From DASSBQ01 sp040981125 (GTDB lineage Bacteria; Nitrospirota; Nitrospiria; Nitrospirales; Nitrospiraceae): a stretch of 64,000 bases of DNA. The stretch covers positions 1-64,000 of the forward strand of contig JANRMQ010000003.1 of assembly GCA_040981125.1 (NCBI GenBank), given 5' to 3'. The position numbers and the translations under genes were made by a program. The notes beneath the pieces were generated by a model. That model was not told the DNA's origin. It worked only from the letters and a program-made list of their open reading frames with translations, and made no database searches. Each line of letters starts with the position of its first letter. Within the stretch, counting starts at the first letter, position 1. Shown piece after piece: positions 17,286 through 25,641 of the stretch.

Positions 17286-18194
17286 ATGCGGCCTGGAAGC
17301 CGACCAGCGTCTACGGTACTCGTCGGGTGGGCGTTGTACGCGGTGCTGGCCCTATCGGTTCCGGCGCATGCGCTGGAGATCCCGCCGCTCACCGGCCGTG
17401 TCGTCGATCTGGCCCGGATCCTATCTCCACCAACCACCGCCGAATTATCCGAGCGTCTTCAAGCGCATGAAGCCACGACGACGAACCAAGTCGCCGTGCT
17501 GATCGTGCCGTCATTGGAAGGCGAGCCCCTGTTTGATTTCTCGCATCAAGTCGCCACAGCGTGGAAATTGGGACAGAAAGGGACCGACAACGGCGTGTTG
17601 CTCTTGGTCGCGATCAAAGACCGTAAAGTCCGCATTGAGGTCGGCTACGGACTCGAAGGGACTCTCACCGACGCGCGCTCGGCTCAAATCGTCCGCAACG
17701 AGATCGTGCCGCGGTTCAGGGCCGGCGATTATGCCGGAGGCGTCACTGCCGCCATCGATGCGATCCTGAAGACCATCGAAGGGACCTACCAGGCGCCCGA
17801 CCATCCGGCCGGCCCGGCTCAGCTCGATGATCGAATCGGCGGCGTGCTGTTCGCGGTGATCATTGGGGTGATCATCGGCCTGACCCTGTCCCGGGTGAAT
17901 CGCGTCGTGGGTGCGGCGGCGGGCGGCGGCATTTCGTTTCTTGCGGCGCCCTGGCTGGGGCCGGCTCTCGTGGCTGGATTGGCCAGTCTCGCTCTCGTCA
18001 CTCTGTTCGGTGCGCTGTCGCAGAGCGCAGGCCGAGGACGGCGTGGCGGGTTTCCAGCAGACGACTGGATTTCATACAGCAGTCGAGGCGGCGGGTGGGG
18101 ACAGGGCGGGTTCGGAGGCTCGTTCGGCGGATCGGGTGGATTCTCCGGTGGTGGCGGCAGCTTCGGTGGAGGAGGCGCGAGTGGAGACTGGTGA
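17286..18194 (+). CDS. TPM-domain membrane protein (YgcG family)
   Basis: A 302-residue protein: signal peptide, TPM domain (GRVVDLARILSP to residue about 165, including QVAVLIVPSLEGEP and RIEVGYGLEGTLTD), two or three transmembrane segments, and a Gly/Ser-rich tail (GGSFGGSGGFSGGGGSFGGG) ending in GASGDW. This is the standard architecture of YgcG-type proteins linked to LemA. The ATG at 17286 has GGGGA upstream; a TTG six bases earlier is possible. It lies 26 bases after lemA and four bases before the next TPM gene, forming one operon. Confidence 0.88.
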   Translation: MRPGSRPASTVLVGWALYAVLALSVPAHALEIPPLTGRVVDLARILSPPTTAELSERLQAHEATTTNQVAVLIVPSLEGEPLFDFSHQVATAWKLGQKGTDNGVLLLVAIKDRKVRIEVGYGLEGTLTDARSAQIVRNEIVPRFRAGDYAGGVTAAIDAILKTIEGTYQAPDHPAGPAQLDDRIGGVLFAVIIGVIIGLTLSRVNRVVGAAAGGGISFLAAPWLGPALVAGLASLALVTLFGALSQSAGRGRRGGFPADDWISYSSRGGGWGQGGFGGSFGGSGGFSGGGGSFGGGGASGDW

Positions 18195-18198
18195 CCGG

Positions 18199-18834
18199 AT
18201 GAATTTGACTCAGGAGGAACGGACCCGCGTGCAACAGGCGGTCGCAGCAGCCGAGCGTCTGACCAGTGCGGAGGTTGTCCCGATGATTGTCATGCGGTCC
18301 GGCCTCTATCGAGATGCCCGGTACCGCGCCGGCTTGACTGCGGCAGCCGCCGTGTTGGCCACGTTGCTCACAGTGGAGGCAGCTTGGCTCCCGTGGGGCT
18401 GGCATGCGGCCAATGCGGCCTGGCTCATGCTTGCGACTCTGATTGCGTATGGGATTGGTTACCGGCTCGGGGGGCTTGATCCGATCATTCGATTGTTCAC
18501 CTCGGCCGATCGGATGCGCCATAAAGTCAAGTTGCGCGCGGAACGCGCCTTCGCGCAACATGACCTGTCGCGGACGCGCGACCGCAACGGTCTGTTGATC
18601 ATGATTTCCCTGTTGGAGCATCAGGTTTATGTGCTGGCCGACCAGCCGTTGTTCGAGCAGGCGCCGGCCGGCTTGTGGGATCAGATCGTGGCGGAGGTCG
18701 TGAAGCCGGTGAAAAGCGGTGATGTCATCGGCGGGCTTTGCCGGGGCATTGAACGGGCTGGGATCGTCATGGCGCAATATTGCCCGCCGCGTCCCGGTGA
18801 TAATCCCAACGAACTGCCGGATGAATTGATCTAG
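18199..18834 (+). CDS. second TPM-domain membrane protein
   Basis: A 211-residue protein without a signal peptide. The N-terminus (LTQEERTRVQQAVAAAER, then SAEVVPMIV) is the short cytoplasmic form of the TPM domain. Two transmembrane helices at about 47-90 follow, and the second half (LLIMISLLEHQVYVLAD) completes the TPM fold. It starts four bases after the preceding stop, consistent with a lemA-TPM-TPM operon. An apparent longer frame from 17911 lies within the previous gene and is discarded. The role is inferred only from the linkage to LemA. Confidence 0.85.
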   Translation: MNLTQEERTRVQQAVAAAERLTSAEVVPMIVMRSGLYRDARYRAGLTAAAAVLATLLTVEAAWLPWGWHAANAAWLMLATLIAYGIGYRLGGLDPIIRLFTSADRMRHKVKLRAERAFAQHDLSRTRDRNGLLIMISLLEHQVYVLADQPLFEQAPAGLWDQIVAEVVKPVKSGDVIGGLCRGIERAGIVMAQYCPPRPGDNPNELPDELI

Positions 18835-19324
18835 GGACTGTAAATGGCTGCTACAGGAGTTTGGACCCTCTGAGATTGGGCTAGAGAATCCATCCTCACG
18901 GACATCTTTCCAAAATGCCCCGGTGGTTCCCGAAAGGGCGTCATTACTCGCGTGATCATCAAAGAGAGTAGAGGTCCAGCCTGACGGTAGAAAGGGCTTA
19001 AGAAGCGGCGTTCTCCCTGTCCCTTCGCCATCTCCTGTCCCAGGCTCTCGAATGAGGCGGCAGCCAGGCTGACGTGCTTGTTTTTCATGACGACACCGTC
19101 GTTCGTGCAGCCTGATGTTCCCGACGAAATGCCGAAGGTCTGGCTGCCGAATGTCCCGTTTGTCGTCGCCATCATGACCTGTGGTGCGATTTGCTTTGGA
19201 CCTCCATAATCCATCCATGCGAGCTTCCCCACACCGCAGCCCGAACCATTGTCCGGATTACCGGCTGCTTGCGCGACCGTCACAGAGAACATGCCAGTGA
19301 AGTCCAGACGGTCGATCGAAACAT
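18831..19324 (-). pseudogene. DUF3015-family exported protein, frameshifted
   Basis: The true start is probably the ATG at 19324, which follows a perfect AGGAGG. It opens a signal peptide (MFRSTVWTSLACSL) that hits TGA after 14 residues. One base out of frame, the rest of the signal peptide and the mature DUF3015 domain follow: NPDNGSGCGVGKLAWMDY, QVMMATTNGTFGSQTFGIS, SGCTNDG and SLGQEMAKGQGE. After that the C-terminus no longer resembles the family, suggesting a second lesion. A shortened product from the ATG at 19292 would lack a complete signal peptide. The frame ends four bases inside the convergent TPM gene. Confidence 0.7.
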
Positions 19325-19517
19325 AACGTGTCCTCCTAAAATGATGGGGATGTTACTAAGAAGGCCCCGAACCGTTTCCCGCATCGAGCAAGCAGAGTCG
19401 GCGATTGCCGAGCAGAGAAACTTTTTAGACCACTCCCAAGGGTAGCGCAGGCTCATATAGCGTCAAGGAAAGGAGAGAAATGGACTGCCGATAACCATTC
19501 CGCTACAATCCGCTTCG

Positions 19518-21146
19518 ATGACTGACCCTGCCGCCGCGCCGTCTGTCCCAACCAAAACTCAAGAAGAAAACCATTCGGTCGTCAGGGCTGCGGGCCTGAT
19601 CGGCGTGGCGACGTTTTCCAGCCGCATACTGGGTTTCATCCGCGACATGGTGCTGGCCCGGCTGTTCGGGGCGACACCCGCCGCCGATGCGTTCTTCGTC
19701 GCCTATCGCATTCCGAATCTCCTCCGTGAATTGTTCGCCGAAGGGTCGATGTCCTCGGCCTTCATCCCGGTTTTCACCGAATATCAAACCCTGAAAACCA
19801 AACGCGACGCTTGGGAGCTGGCGAGCGCCACCTTCACGACGTTGCTGACGATCGTCACGGCCATTACGTTGTTGGGCATCGCCGCCTCGCCGGGAATCGT
19901 CTGGCTGATGGCGCCGGGTTTTCATGATGAATCCCAGAAGCTCGCGCTGACCACCGTCCTCACGCGGGTCATGTTTCCCTATCTCTTGTTCATCAGCCTG
20001 GCTGCTTTGGCCATGGGCATTCTGAACTCGATGCGGGCGTTCGCCGCGCCGGCCTTCTCGCCGGTTTTTTTCAACATCTTCATCATCGGTTGCGCCCTAT
20101 TTCTTTCGCCGCAATTACCCGACCCGATCATCGGCGTGGCGATCGGAGTCGTGGCGGGGGGCGCCGCGCAGTTTGCGATGCAGCTTCCCGGATTGAACCG
20201 GCGGGGGATGCTCTTCGGCTGGCGTTTTCAGCCGACTCATCCCGGTGTGAAGCGAATCGGCCTGCTGATGGTGCCGTCGTTGCTCGGATTGTCCGTGACG
20301 CAGATCAACATCACCGTAAGCACGATTCTGGCTTCATTTTTTGCCGGAGGTCCGACCTATCTCTTTTACGGCATGCGGCTCATCCAGTTTCCGCTGGGCA
20401 TTTTCGGCGTGGCGTTGGCCACCGCAATCTTGCCGACCCTCTCCGCCCAGGCCGCCCGCGGCGCGCTTGATGAGTTGCGAACGACCTTGGGATTTGGGAT
20501 CCGGATGATCCTGTTCATCATTCTGCCGGCCATGCTGGGATTGATCTTGCTGCGGCAGCCGATCGTGCACTTGTTTTTTGAGCACGGATCGTTTACGAGG
20601 ACCGATACGATCGAAACGGCCACCGCCGTCCTCTGCTATGCCGTCGGCCTGTGGGCCTTTGCCGGGGTGCGAATCATCGTCGCCGCCTTCTATTCGCTCC
20701 AAGATACGAAGACGCCGGCCTTTACCGCGGCGGCGGCCGTTGTCGCCAATATCCTATTCTCCTTGTTGCTGATGGGGCCGTTAGGAGCGCCGGGACTGGC
20801 CCTGGCCACGGCGCTGGCCTCGATGCTGAACGGGACGATTCTCGTCGCCGCACTGAACCGCCGGTTGGGAAGTGTGGATTGGTTTGCGGTCGGGCGATCG
20901 GCCGGGCGGGTCCTGCTGGCCTGTACGCCGGTTGCCGCGGCTTGTTGGTGGGTGGCGGGCGTTCAGATATGGGCGCAGGAAGGGCAATGGCTATTGAAGT
21001 CCATGCTGCTTGGGGCGGGGATCGGTGTGAGCGCGGCGGGATACGTGGGCGTGCACATCCTGTTGAAATCCGACGAGCTTGATGTCTTCTTAGGGATGGT
21101 GAAGCGGAAGCTCGGGCGAGTGGCGAACCGGTTCGGCGGCCGATGA
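19518..21146 (+). CDS. murJ: lipid II flippase MurJ
   Basis: A 542-residue polytopic membrane protein of the MurJ/MviN family, which moves the peptidoglycan precursor lipid II across the cytoplasmic membrane. The N-terminal signature is clear: FSSRILGFIRDMVLARLFG, then AADAFFVAYRIPNLLRELFA and SAFIPVF, which carry the conserved Arg residues of the cavity. Fourteen or so hydrophobic helices can be traced to the C-terminus. It is followed after one base by the alkyltransferase gene, so the two are probably co-transcribed. Confidence 0.95.
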   Translation: MTDPAAAPSVPTKTQEENHSVVRAAGLIGVATFSSRILGFIRDMVLARLFGATPAADAFFVAYRIPNLLRELFAEGSMSSAFIPVFTEYQTLKTKRDAWELASATFTTLLTIVTAITLLGIAASPGIVWLMAPGFHDESQKLALTTVLTRVMFPYLLFISLAALAMGILNSMRAFAAPAFSPVFFNIFIIGCALFLSPQLPDPIIGVAIGVVAGGAAQFAMQLPGLNRRGMLFGWRFQPTHPGVKRIGLLMVPSLLGLSVTQINITVSTILASFFAGGPTYLFYGMRLIQFPLGIFGVALATAILPTLSAQAARGALDELRTTLGFGIRMILFIILPAMLGLILLRQPIVHLFFEHGSFTRTDTIETATAVLCYAVGLWAFAGVRIIVAAFYSLQDTKTPAFTAAAAVVANILFSLLLMGPLGAPGLALATALASMLNGTILVAALNRRLGSVDWFAVGRSAGRVLLACTPVAAACWWVAGVQIWAQEGQWLLKSMLLGAGIGVSAAGYVGVHILLKSDELDVFLGMVKRKLGRVANRFGGR

Positions 21147-21147
21147 T

Positions 21148-21648
21148 ATGCAGGAAGAGACCACCGTTTTTCAGACGCAGTGGGGATGGGTCGAGTTGAC
21201 CGCATCCGAGAACGGTATCACGTCGATTGTGCTGCCGCGCTCGCCCCGGTCGGGAGGAAAGAACGGACGAGCGACGAGCGCACGCGAACCGAACAGGGCC
21301 GCGAAGTCGGTGCTGAATGAAGCCAAGGAGCAATTGACGGAGTATTTGGCGGGTGGACGGCGTGACTTCACCATGCCGGTGGATCTGTCGGTCGGCACCT
21401 CGTTTCAACGGCGAGTGTGGCGGGCGATTCTTCGTATTCCCTATGGCCGGGTGCGATCCTATCAATGGGTCGCGATGCGGGTCGGAGGCAGGCAGTATGC
21501 GCGGGCGGTCGGCATGGCCTTGGGGGCGAATCCGGTTCCGATCGTCGTTCCGTGCCATCGAATCATCTCGCATGACGGATCGCTCGGCGGATTCGGCTGT
21601 GGTCTGCCCATGAAACGCCGGCTCTTGAAATTGGAGGGAACGCTCTGA
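21148..21648 (+). CDS. ogt: methylated-DNA-protein cysteine methyltransferase
   Basis: A 166-residue DNA-repair protein that removes alkyl groups from O6-alkylguanine in a suicide reaction. The active-site motif VVPCHRII is present, with Cys136 as acceptor. The helix-turn-helix helix (FQRRVWRAILRIPYGRV) and the NPVPI loop precede it, and GSLGGFGCGL follows. The N-terminal domain is short, as in Ogt-type enzymes. The ATG lies just after the murJ stop codon, suggesting coupling. Confidence 0.92.
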   Translation: MQEETTVFQTQWGWVELTASENGITSIVLPRSPRSGGKNGRATSAREPNRAAKSVLNEAKEQLTEYLAGGRRDFTMPVDLSVGTSFQRRVWRAILRIPYGRVRSYQWVAMRVGGRQYARAVGMALGANPVPIVVPCHRIISHDGSLGGFGCGLPMKRRLLKLEGTL

Positions 21649-21711
21649 GAGTACGATTCGGCCATTTGTGATTGGTGAAGTGATGAGCGGAGATGAAAGT
21701 ACGATTTGGCG

Positions 21712-22185
21712 ATGAAAGCCGTCCTTCAACGGGTGACTCGAGCGTCGGTCGAAGTGGATGGAACGATTGTCGGTCGAATCGGAAGCGGCCTGGTGGTTTT
21801 GCTCGGCGTGGCAAGAGGAGACGGCGAGCAGGATGCCCAATATATCGCCGACAAGGTCCATTCGCTGCGGATCTTCAGCGACGAGGCCGGGAAAATGAAT
21901 CGGTCGGTCGCTGACAACCTGGGAGCGGTGTTGCTCATTTCCCAGTTTACGCTGGTCGGGGAGACGGCCAAGGGACGCCGGCCTGATTTCGGCTCTGCTG
22001 CGCCGCCGGCAGAAGCGAAGGTTCTGTACGAACGGGTCGAAGCAGTCCTCCGGAGCAAGGGGCTGCCGGTTGAAACAGGCCGATTCGGCGCAGACATGAA
22101 GGTCGATCTGGTAAATGACGGACCGGTCACCTTTCTGCTCGAAAGCCGTCGCACCAATCATCTCGCGCCGAACTCTCAAGTCTGA
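21712..22185 (+). CDS. dtd: D-aminoacyl-tRNA deacylase
   Basis: A 157-residue enzyme that hydrolyses D-aminoacyl-tRNAs and glycyl-tRNA(Ala), a proofreading role in the cytoplasm. The family landmarks are present: MKAVLQRVTRASVEVDG at the start, LLISQFTL (active-site SQFT) in the middle and NDGPVTFLLES (GPVT cross-subunit motif) near the end. I chose the ATG at 21712; a TTG at 21706 would add two residues. Confidence 0.94.
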   Translation: MKAVLQRVTRASVEVDGTIVGRIGSGLVVLLGVARGDGEQDAQYIADKVHSLRIFSDEAGKMNRSVADNLGAVLLISQFTLVGETAKGRRPDFGSAAPPAEAKVLYERVEAVLRSKGLPVETGRFGADMKVDLVNDGPVTFLLESRRTNHLAPNSQV

Positions 22186-22295
22186 TGGAATCCGGACCGA
22201 GAACGCTACTGGAATTAAACATGGGGTTCAGGCAATGTGCCAGTGTCTGATATACTGAAGCTAGCTATATAGGTACCACCTCGGAGGAGTTGGAC

Positions 22296-22862
22296 ATGGG
22301 AAACGCGATCCCCCCGAACCATCCACTTCGCCAGCTTTTCGGGACCTTGACCGAGAAGAGTTTTTCGGAACATCTGGGATGGCCGGATCTCAAGGTCAGC
22401 GATTATGTCTCCAACTTGCTCGTGGAGTTCACCAACACCGACCAGCTCTACAAAATACAGGACAAGGACGGGAACACCGTCGATACCGTGGTCGGCCTGC
22501 TGTTTGAATCTGAAATCCTCCTCGATGCGCATTCGCTGGGCCGGGAGCAGGAGGTTCACCGGCACATCGGCGACTTTACCCTCTTCATGGCCGGGCTGTT
22601 CCCGGAGTACCTGCGCCGTTTGAAAAGCGCGAGCATGATCTATCATAAGGATTTTCTAGTGGATTACGTGAAGACCGGGAAACGGTCCTATGGCATTGTC
22701 GCGACCTGCCGCGCATCGGATGCCGATCTGGAGTCACCGCTGTTCCGCAAATTGTCGGAGAACTTCGAGTTGTGCGTGACGGCTTTGGGCTTTGTCCGAA
22801 ACGATCTGGATCGGATGCAGGATCCCTCCTACCGCAAGGTAAAGAAGCTTCTCTTGAATTGA
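22296..22862 (+). CDS. conserved protein of unknown function
   Basis: A 188-residue soluble protein I do not recognise. It has a helical, charged composition with SDYVSNLLVEFTNTDQLY near residue 35 and DFTLFMAGLFPEYLRR near 95, with no signal peptide or membrane helix. The start is well defined: GGAGGAG ends six bases before the ATG. It appears monocistronic. The region before it (22186-22282) contains a possible promoter but no clear consensus. Confidence 0.65.
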   Translation: MGNAIPPNHPLRQLFGTLTEKSFSEHLGWPDLKVSDYVSNLLVEFTNTDQLYKIQDKDGNTVDTVVGLLFESEILLDAHSLGREQEVHRHIGDFTLFMAGLFPEYLRRLKSASMIYHKDFLVDYVKTGKRSYGIVATCRASDADLESPLFRKLSENFELCVTALGFVRNDLDRMQDPSYRKVKKLLLN

Positions 22863-23012
22863 CTCATACGACTCATGCATATCCACTCCGATGTCCGATA
22901 CTCTCTCTCGGCCACGACCGTTCTCACTCGGTCATCTTGACGTAGTCCGGACTACGCCTGCGGCGCGCTCATTTGCGAGCGGTCAGGGCGAGATTCGGTG
23001 GTGTGAGTCACC
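22863..23012. repeat. palindrome-rich spacer
   Basis: GTAGTCCGGACTAC, a perfect 14-base palindrome, lies near 22942-22955. A small hairpin follows (CGCTC, six-base loop ATTTGC, GAGCG). This could be a bidirectional terminator or an interspersed extragenic palindrome. Six-base loops also occur in the hairpins at 24661-24782. Confidence 0.4.
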
Positions 23013-23945
23013 TTGAAATCGCCTCGCCCCATTCTTCTCGTGCATGGCGGCGCGGGACGGCGCCCGATGTTGGCCGGACAGGCCCGCTGTCTTGAGCAGA
23101 CACTCATTGATGGCCATCGGCTGCTCGATGGGGGAATGCCGGCTGTTCACGTAGTCGAGGCGGCCATTCGGATCTTGGAAGCCTCGGGGCTGTTCAATGC
23201 GGGACTCGGCTCAAACCGGCAATTGGATCAGGCGCAACGGATGGATGCGTCGATTATGGACGGCCGAACATTGAAGGGCGGAGGCGTTGCTTCTATTGAG
23301 CGGGTGCTGCATCCCATCACGGCGGCGCGGCTCGTCATGGAACGGACGCCGCACGTGCTCCTGGTCGGCGCACCGGCCACGAGATTTGCGCGCTACTTTC
23401 GTGTTGAGCGGTTGCCTCGGGAGGAGACCAGGCGCCGCCGGCCGCTGGGCCGGCGGCGCGCGGATTCCGCGGCGGCTGTCGTGAAATTGTACCGAAACAT
23501 GGCCCGTTCGTCGGCCATGCGGAAGGCAAGCGGGAAAGAAACCGTGGGAGCGGTGGCGCTGGACGTGAACGGGTCTGTGGCGGCCGGCGCCTCGACCGGC
23601 GGGATTGATATCATGCTGCCGGGCCGAGTGGGCGACACACCGCTCCTCGGCTGCGGCGTCTATGCGGACAATGAATCGGGCGCGGTCTCGATGACCGGAT
23701 TGGGAGAGAGCATCATCCGCGTCAGCGCTGCAAAGGATATCGCCTGCCTGCTCGAACAGGGACGGACGCCCCGCCGCGCGGCTGATGCCTTGCTGAATCG
23801 ACTGGTTCGACGGACCGGCGGATCGGCGGGAACGCTGGTCCTCTCGCCATCCGGTTCGTTCGCCATTCGACATGTCACCCCGCGGATGTCCGCCGGCTAT
23901 TGGAACGGCCTCGGCTCACCAACCGTCCGCGATCGCTTCAGCTGA
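23013..23945 (+). CDS. iaaA: isoaspartyl peptidase/L-asparaginase (Ntn hydrolase)
   Basis: A 310-residue member of the plant-type asparaginase family, which cleaves isoaspartyl dipeptides and asparagine. The precursor would self-process at Thr177 (GKETVGAVALD), making that Thr the nucleophile. The preceding LLVHGGAG, FNAGLGS and MDASIMDG motifs and the later AAGASTGG motif are all present. The linker before the cleavage site is unusually Arg-rich (ETRRRRPLGRRR). No signal peptide is seen. Confidence 0.88.
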   Translation: MKSPRPILLVHGGAGRRPMLAGQARCLEQTLIDGHRLLDGGMPAVHVVEAAIRILEASGLFNAGLGSNRQLDQAQRMDASIMDGRTLKGGGVASIERVLHPITAARLVMERTPHVLLVGAPATRFARYFRVERLPREETRRRRPLGRRRADSAAAVVKLYRNMARSSAMRKASGKETVGAVALDVNGSVAAGASTGGIDIMLPGRVGDTPLLGCGVYADNESGAVSMTGLGESIIRVSAAKDIACLLEQGRTPRRAADALLNRLVRRTGGSAGTLVLSPSGSFAIRHVTPRMSAGYWNGLGSPTVRDRFS

Positions 23946-24072
23946 CCGAGGATTCGGCCCCGCCAAAGAAGATGCCTCGGCCTATTCGCAGCCATTGTTC
24001 AGCGAACGATGGTATGGTATCCCAAATAGAACCGGACCGAGCGACACGCTCTGGACCGATATCGAGCATGGC

Positions 24073-24504
24073 ATGATCATTTTTCACCTGGCCTTTCCCG
24101 TCACGAACTTGGAAGAAGCCAAACGCTTTTACGTCGAGGGGCTCGGCTGTGTCTTAGGGCGTGAATCCGGCACAGCGGTGACGTTGGGATTGGCGGGCCA
24201 TCAACTGGTGGCGCATCTCATCAAAGGTTCGGCCATGCCACAAAAAGGCGTGTATCCACGCCACTTCGGCCTGATCTTTACCCGGGAGGCGGATTGGCAA
24301 GCGATGGCCGACCGCGCCAAAGCCAATGAACTGACGTTCTATCAGCAGCCCCGCCGCCGGTTCGCCGGAACCAGGATCGAACACCTGACGTTTTTTCTGG
24401 AAGATCCCTCTCAAAACCTGCTTGAGTTCAAATACTACGTGCATGAAACGGCTATCTTAGGCGAACGGGACTTCCTCGAAGTCGGGGATACGGAGACTCA
24501 ATAG
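24073..24504 (+). CDS. VOC-family (glyoxalase/dioxygenase fold) protein
   Basis: A 143-residue protein of two beta-alpha-beta-beta-beta modules. FHLAFPVTNLEEAKRFYVEG is the usual VOC opening, with His as the first likely metal ligand. QLVAHLI and HFGLIFT give further His residues, and EHLTFFLEDPSQNLLEFKYY contains the final Glu ligand (LLEFK). It is probably a metal-dependent enzyme of unknown substrate. The start ATG at 24073 fits the domain. The upstream extension to 23872 overlaps the previous gene and is not coding-like. Confidence 0.8.
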   Translation: MIIFHLAFPVTNLEEAKRFYVEGLGCVLGRESGTAVTLGLAGHQLVAHLIKGSAMPQKGVYPRHFGLIFTREADWQAMADRAKANELTFYQQPRRRFAGTRIEHLTFFLEDPSQNLLEFKYYVHETAILGERDFLEVGDTETQ

Positions 24505-24660
24505 CCGTTGTTCGTCGCTCGTATCTCGTGAAGGCGAAGTAGGACTTGATAATCTGGTGATGTGGAACTGCCGCCTCACGTCCTCACGTCTCGGCGGCGT
24601 CCACAAGATTCCAAGACACTGGGCGCTCACAAGACACGGCCGGCTCACCGCCTCGCCGGC
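24505..24660. other. intergenic spacer with short GC-rich inverted repeats
   Basis: No gene is supported. There is a direct repeat CCTCACGT/CCTCACGT near 24575-24590, flanked by GCCGCC and GGCGGC, and GCCGGC copies at 24639-24644 and 24655-24660 around a ten-base loop. This leads into the stronger paired hairpins that follow. Confidence 0.35.
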
Positions 24661-24700
24661 GTTCACAACCGTGACGCGCTTTATTCAGCGCGTCGTGAAC
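24661..24700. repeat. bulged hairpin 1
   Basis: The outer stem is GTTCAC (24661-24666) with GTGAAC (24695-24700). A six-base bulge (24667-24672) is on the 5' side only. The inner stem is GACGCGCT (24673-24680) with AGCGCGTC (24687-24694), and the loop is TTATTC. All pairs are perfect. The architecture is repeated, with different sequence, at 24710-24749. Confidence 0.6.
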
Positions 24701-24709
24701 CTCGCGCCC

Positions 24710-24749
24710 GTGCGCAGACATGAGACGACTTAATCGTCGTCTCGCGCAC
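24710..24749. repeat. bulged hairpin 2, same architecture as hairpin 1
   Basis: The outer stem is GTGCGC (24710-24715) with GCGCAC (24744-24749). The six-base 5' bulge is at 24716-24721. The inner stem is GAGACGAC (24722-24729) with GTCGTCTC (24736-24743), and the loop is TTAATC. Stem lengths, bulge position and loop length equal those of hairpin 1 although the stem sequences differ. Confidence 0.6.
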
Positions 24750-24764
24750 CTCATTATTCTTCGC

Positions 24765-24782
24765 GTCGTGGACCTTCACGAC
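24765..24782. repeat. third hairpin of the cluster
   Basis: GTCGTG (24765-24770) and CACGAC (24777-24782) enclose a six-base loop, GACCTT. It lacks the outer stem of the other two. It lies 32 bases from the convergent end of mtgA and could serve as its terminator. Confidence 0.45.
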
Positions 24783-24813
24783 ATGACCAAATCACGAAAT
24801 CGTACGTCAGCGG

Positions 24814-25560
24814 CTAATGCCGGCTTCGCATTGAGACCGGCCGACGGCCGTCGCCCCGCTCGATACGATGGAGGATATGCTGCTGGCGGTTGCGGAGGTA
24901 TTTCGTCATGCGCATCGGGTCATAACGCCGGGGAGCAGGAAGGATCGCAGCCAATAGAGCCGCCTCGTCCATGTTCAGCTCGGAGGCCGATTTCCCGAAG
25001 TGATGTCGAGAGGCCGCCTCGGCTCCGAAAATGCCGTGTCCCCATTCCGCGACGTTCAGGTACAATTCCAGAATACGGCGCTTGGTCAACTCATGTTCCA
25101 ATGAACGAGTGATGAGCGCCTCTCTGGCCTTCCGGAGCAGCGAGCGTTCGGATGACAAGTAGAGGTTCTTGGCCAGCTGCTGCGTGATGGTACTGCCGCC
25201 GCGCTTGAACTCTCCCGCCTCGAGGTTATGGACCGCGGCGTCCTTGATTCCCTCCCAATCAAAACCCTCGTGTTGGAAGAACGACGCATCCTCCGTCGCC
25301 ACCACGGCCCGCTGCAAATAAGGCGAAATGCGGGACATGGGAACCCAGACCCATTGGGATTTCAAATTCTTCCCCTGTTCACGTGCCTGGGCGCGGCGCT
25401 CTTCGATCAAGGCGGTCTCCGTGGGATTGTGTTTGGCGAGCCACGACACGTCGGGCAGGGTGGCCAACCAATACAGACCGAGCAGCGCGGACGGAAGGAG
25501 GAGCAGGATCGTCATCCAGAACAAGGCCCGGGCGAACGGACTGCCGGTTGACTTCCTCAT
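24814..25560 (-). CDS. mtgA: monofunctional peptidoglycan glycosyltransferase
   Basis: A 248-residue GT51 enzyme that polymerises lipid II into glycan strands. One N-terminal transmembrane helix (about residues 12-33) anchors it. The catalytic Glu90 lies in VVATEDASFFQHEGFDW, and RGGSTITQQLAKNLYL near residues 120-135 is the second conserved motif. No transpeptidase domain follows, so it is the monofunctional type. It diverges from engB. Confidence 0.93.
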   Translation of the reverse strand: MRKSTGSPFARALFWMTILLLLPSALLGLYWLATLPDVSWLAKHNPTETALIEERRAQAREQGKNLKSQWVWVPMSRISPYLQRAVVATEDASFFQHEGFDWEGIKDAAVHNLEAGEFKRGGSTITQQLAKNLYLSSERSLLRKAREALITRSLEHELTKRRILELYLNVAEWGHGIFGAEAASRHHFGKSASELNMDEAALLAAILPAPRRYDPMRMTKYLRNRQQHILHRIERGDGRRPVSMRSRH

Positions 25561-25641
25561 CGCTCCCCTCTATCAAGGAGCAAGTCAAGCCGGCGCATTC
25601 CATTATCCATTGATCGTCACCGAGCCGCCCAAGTTGACCAT

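Noticed and set aside
17998..19218. A 406-codon minus-strand frame across the TPM genes and DUF3015 locus
   Set aside because: It is antisense to two well-supported TPM genes and shows no motifs; the DUF3015 similarity is in another frame.
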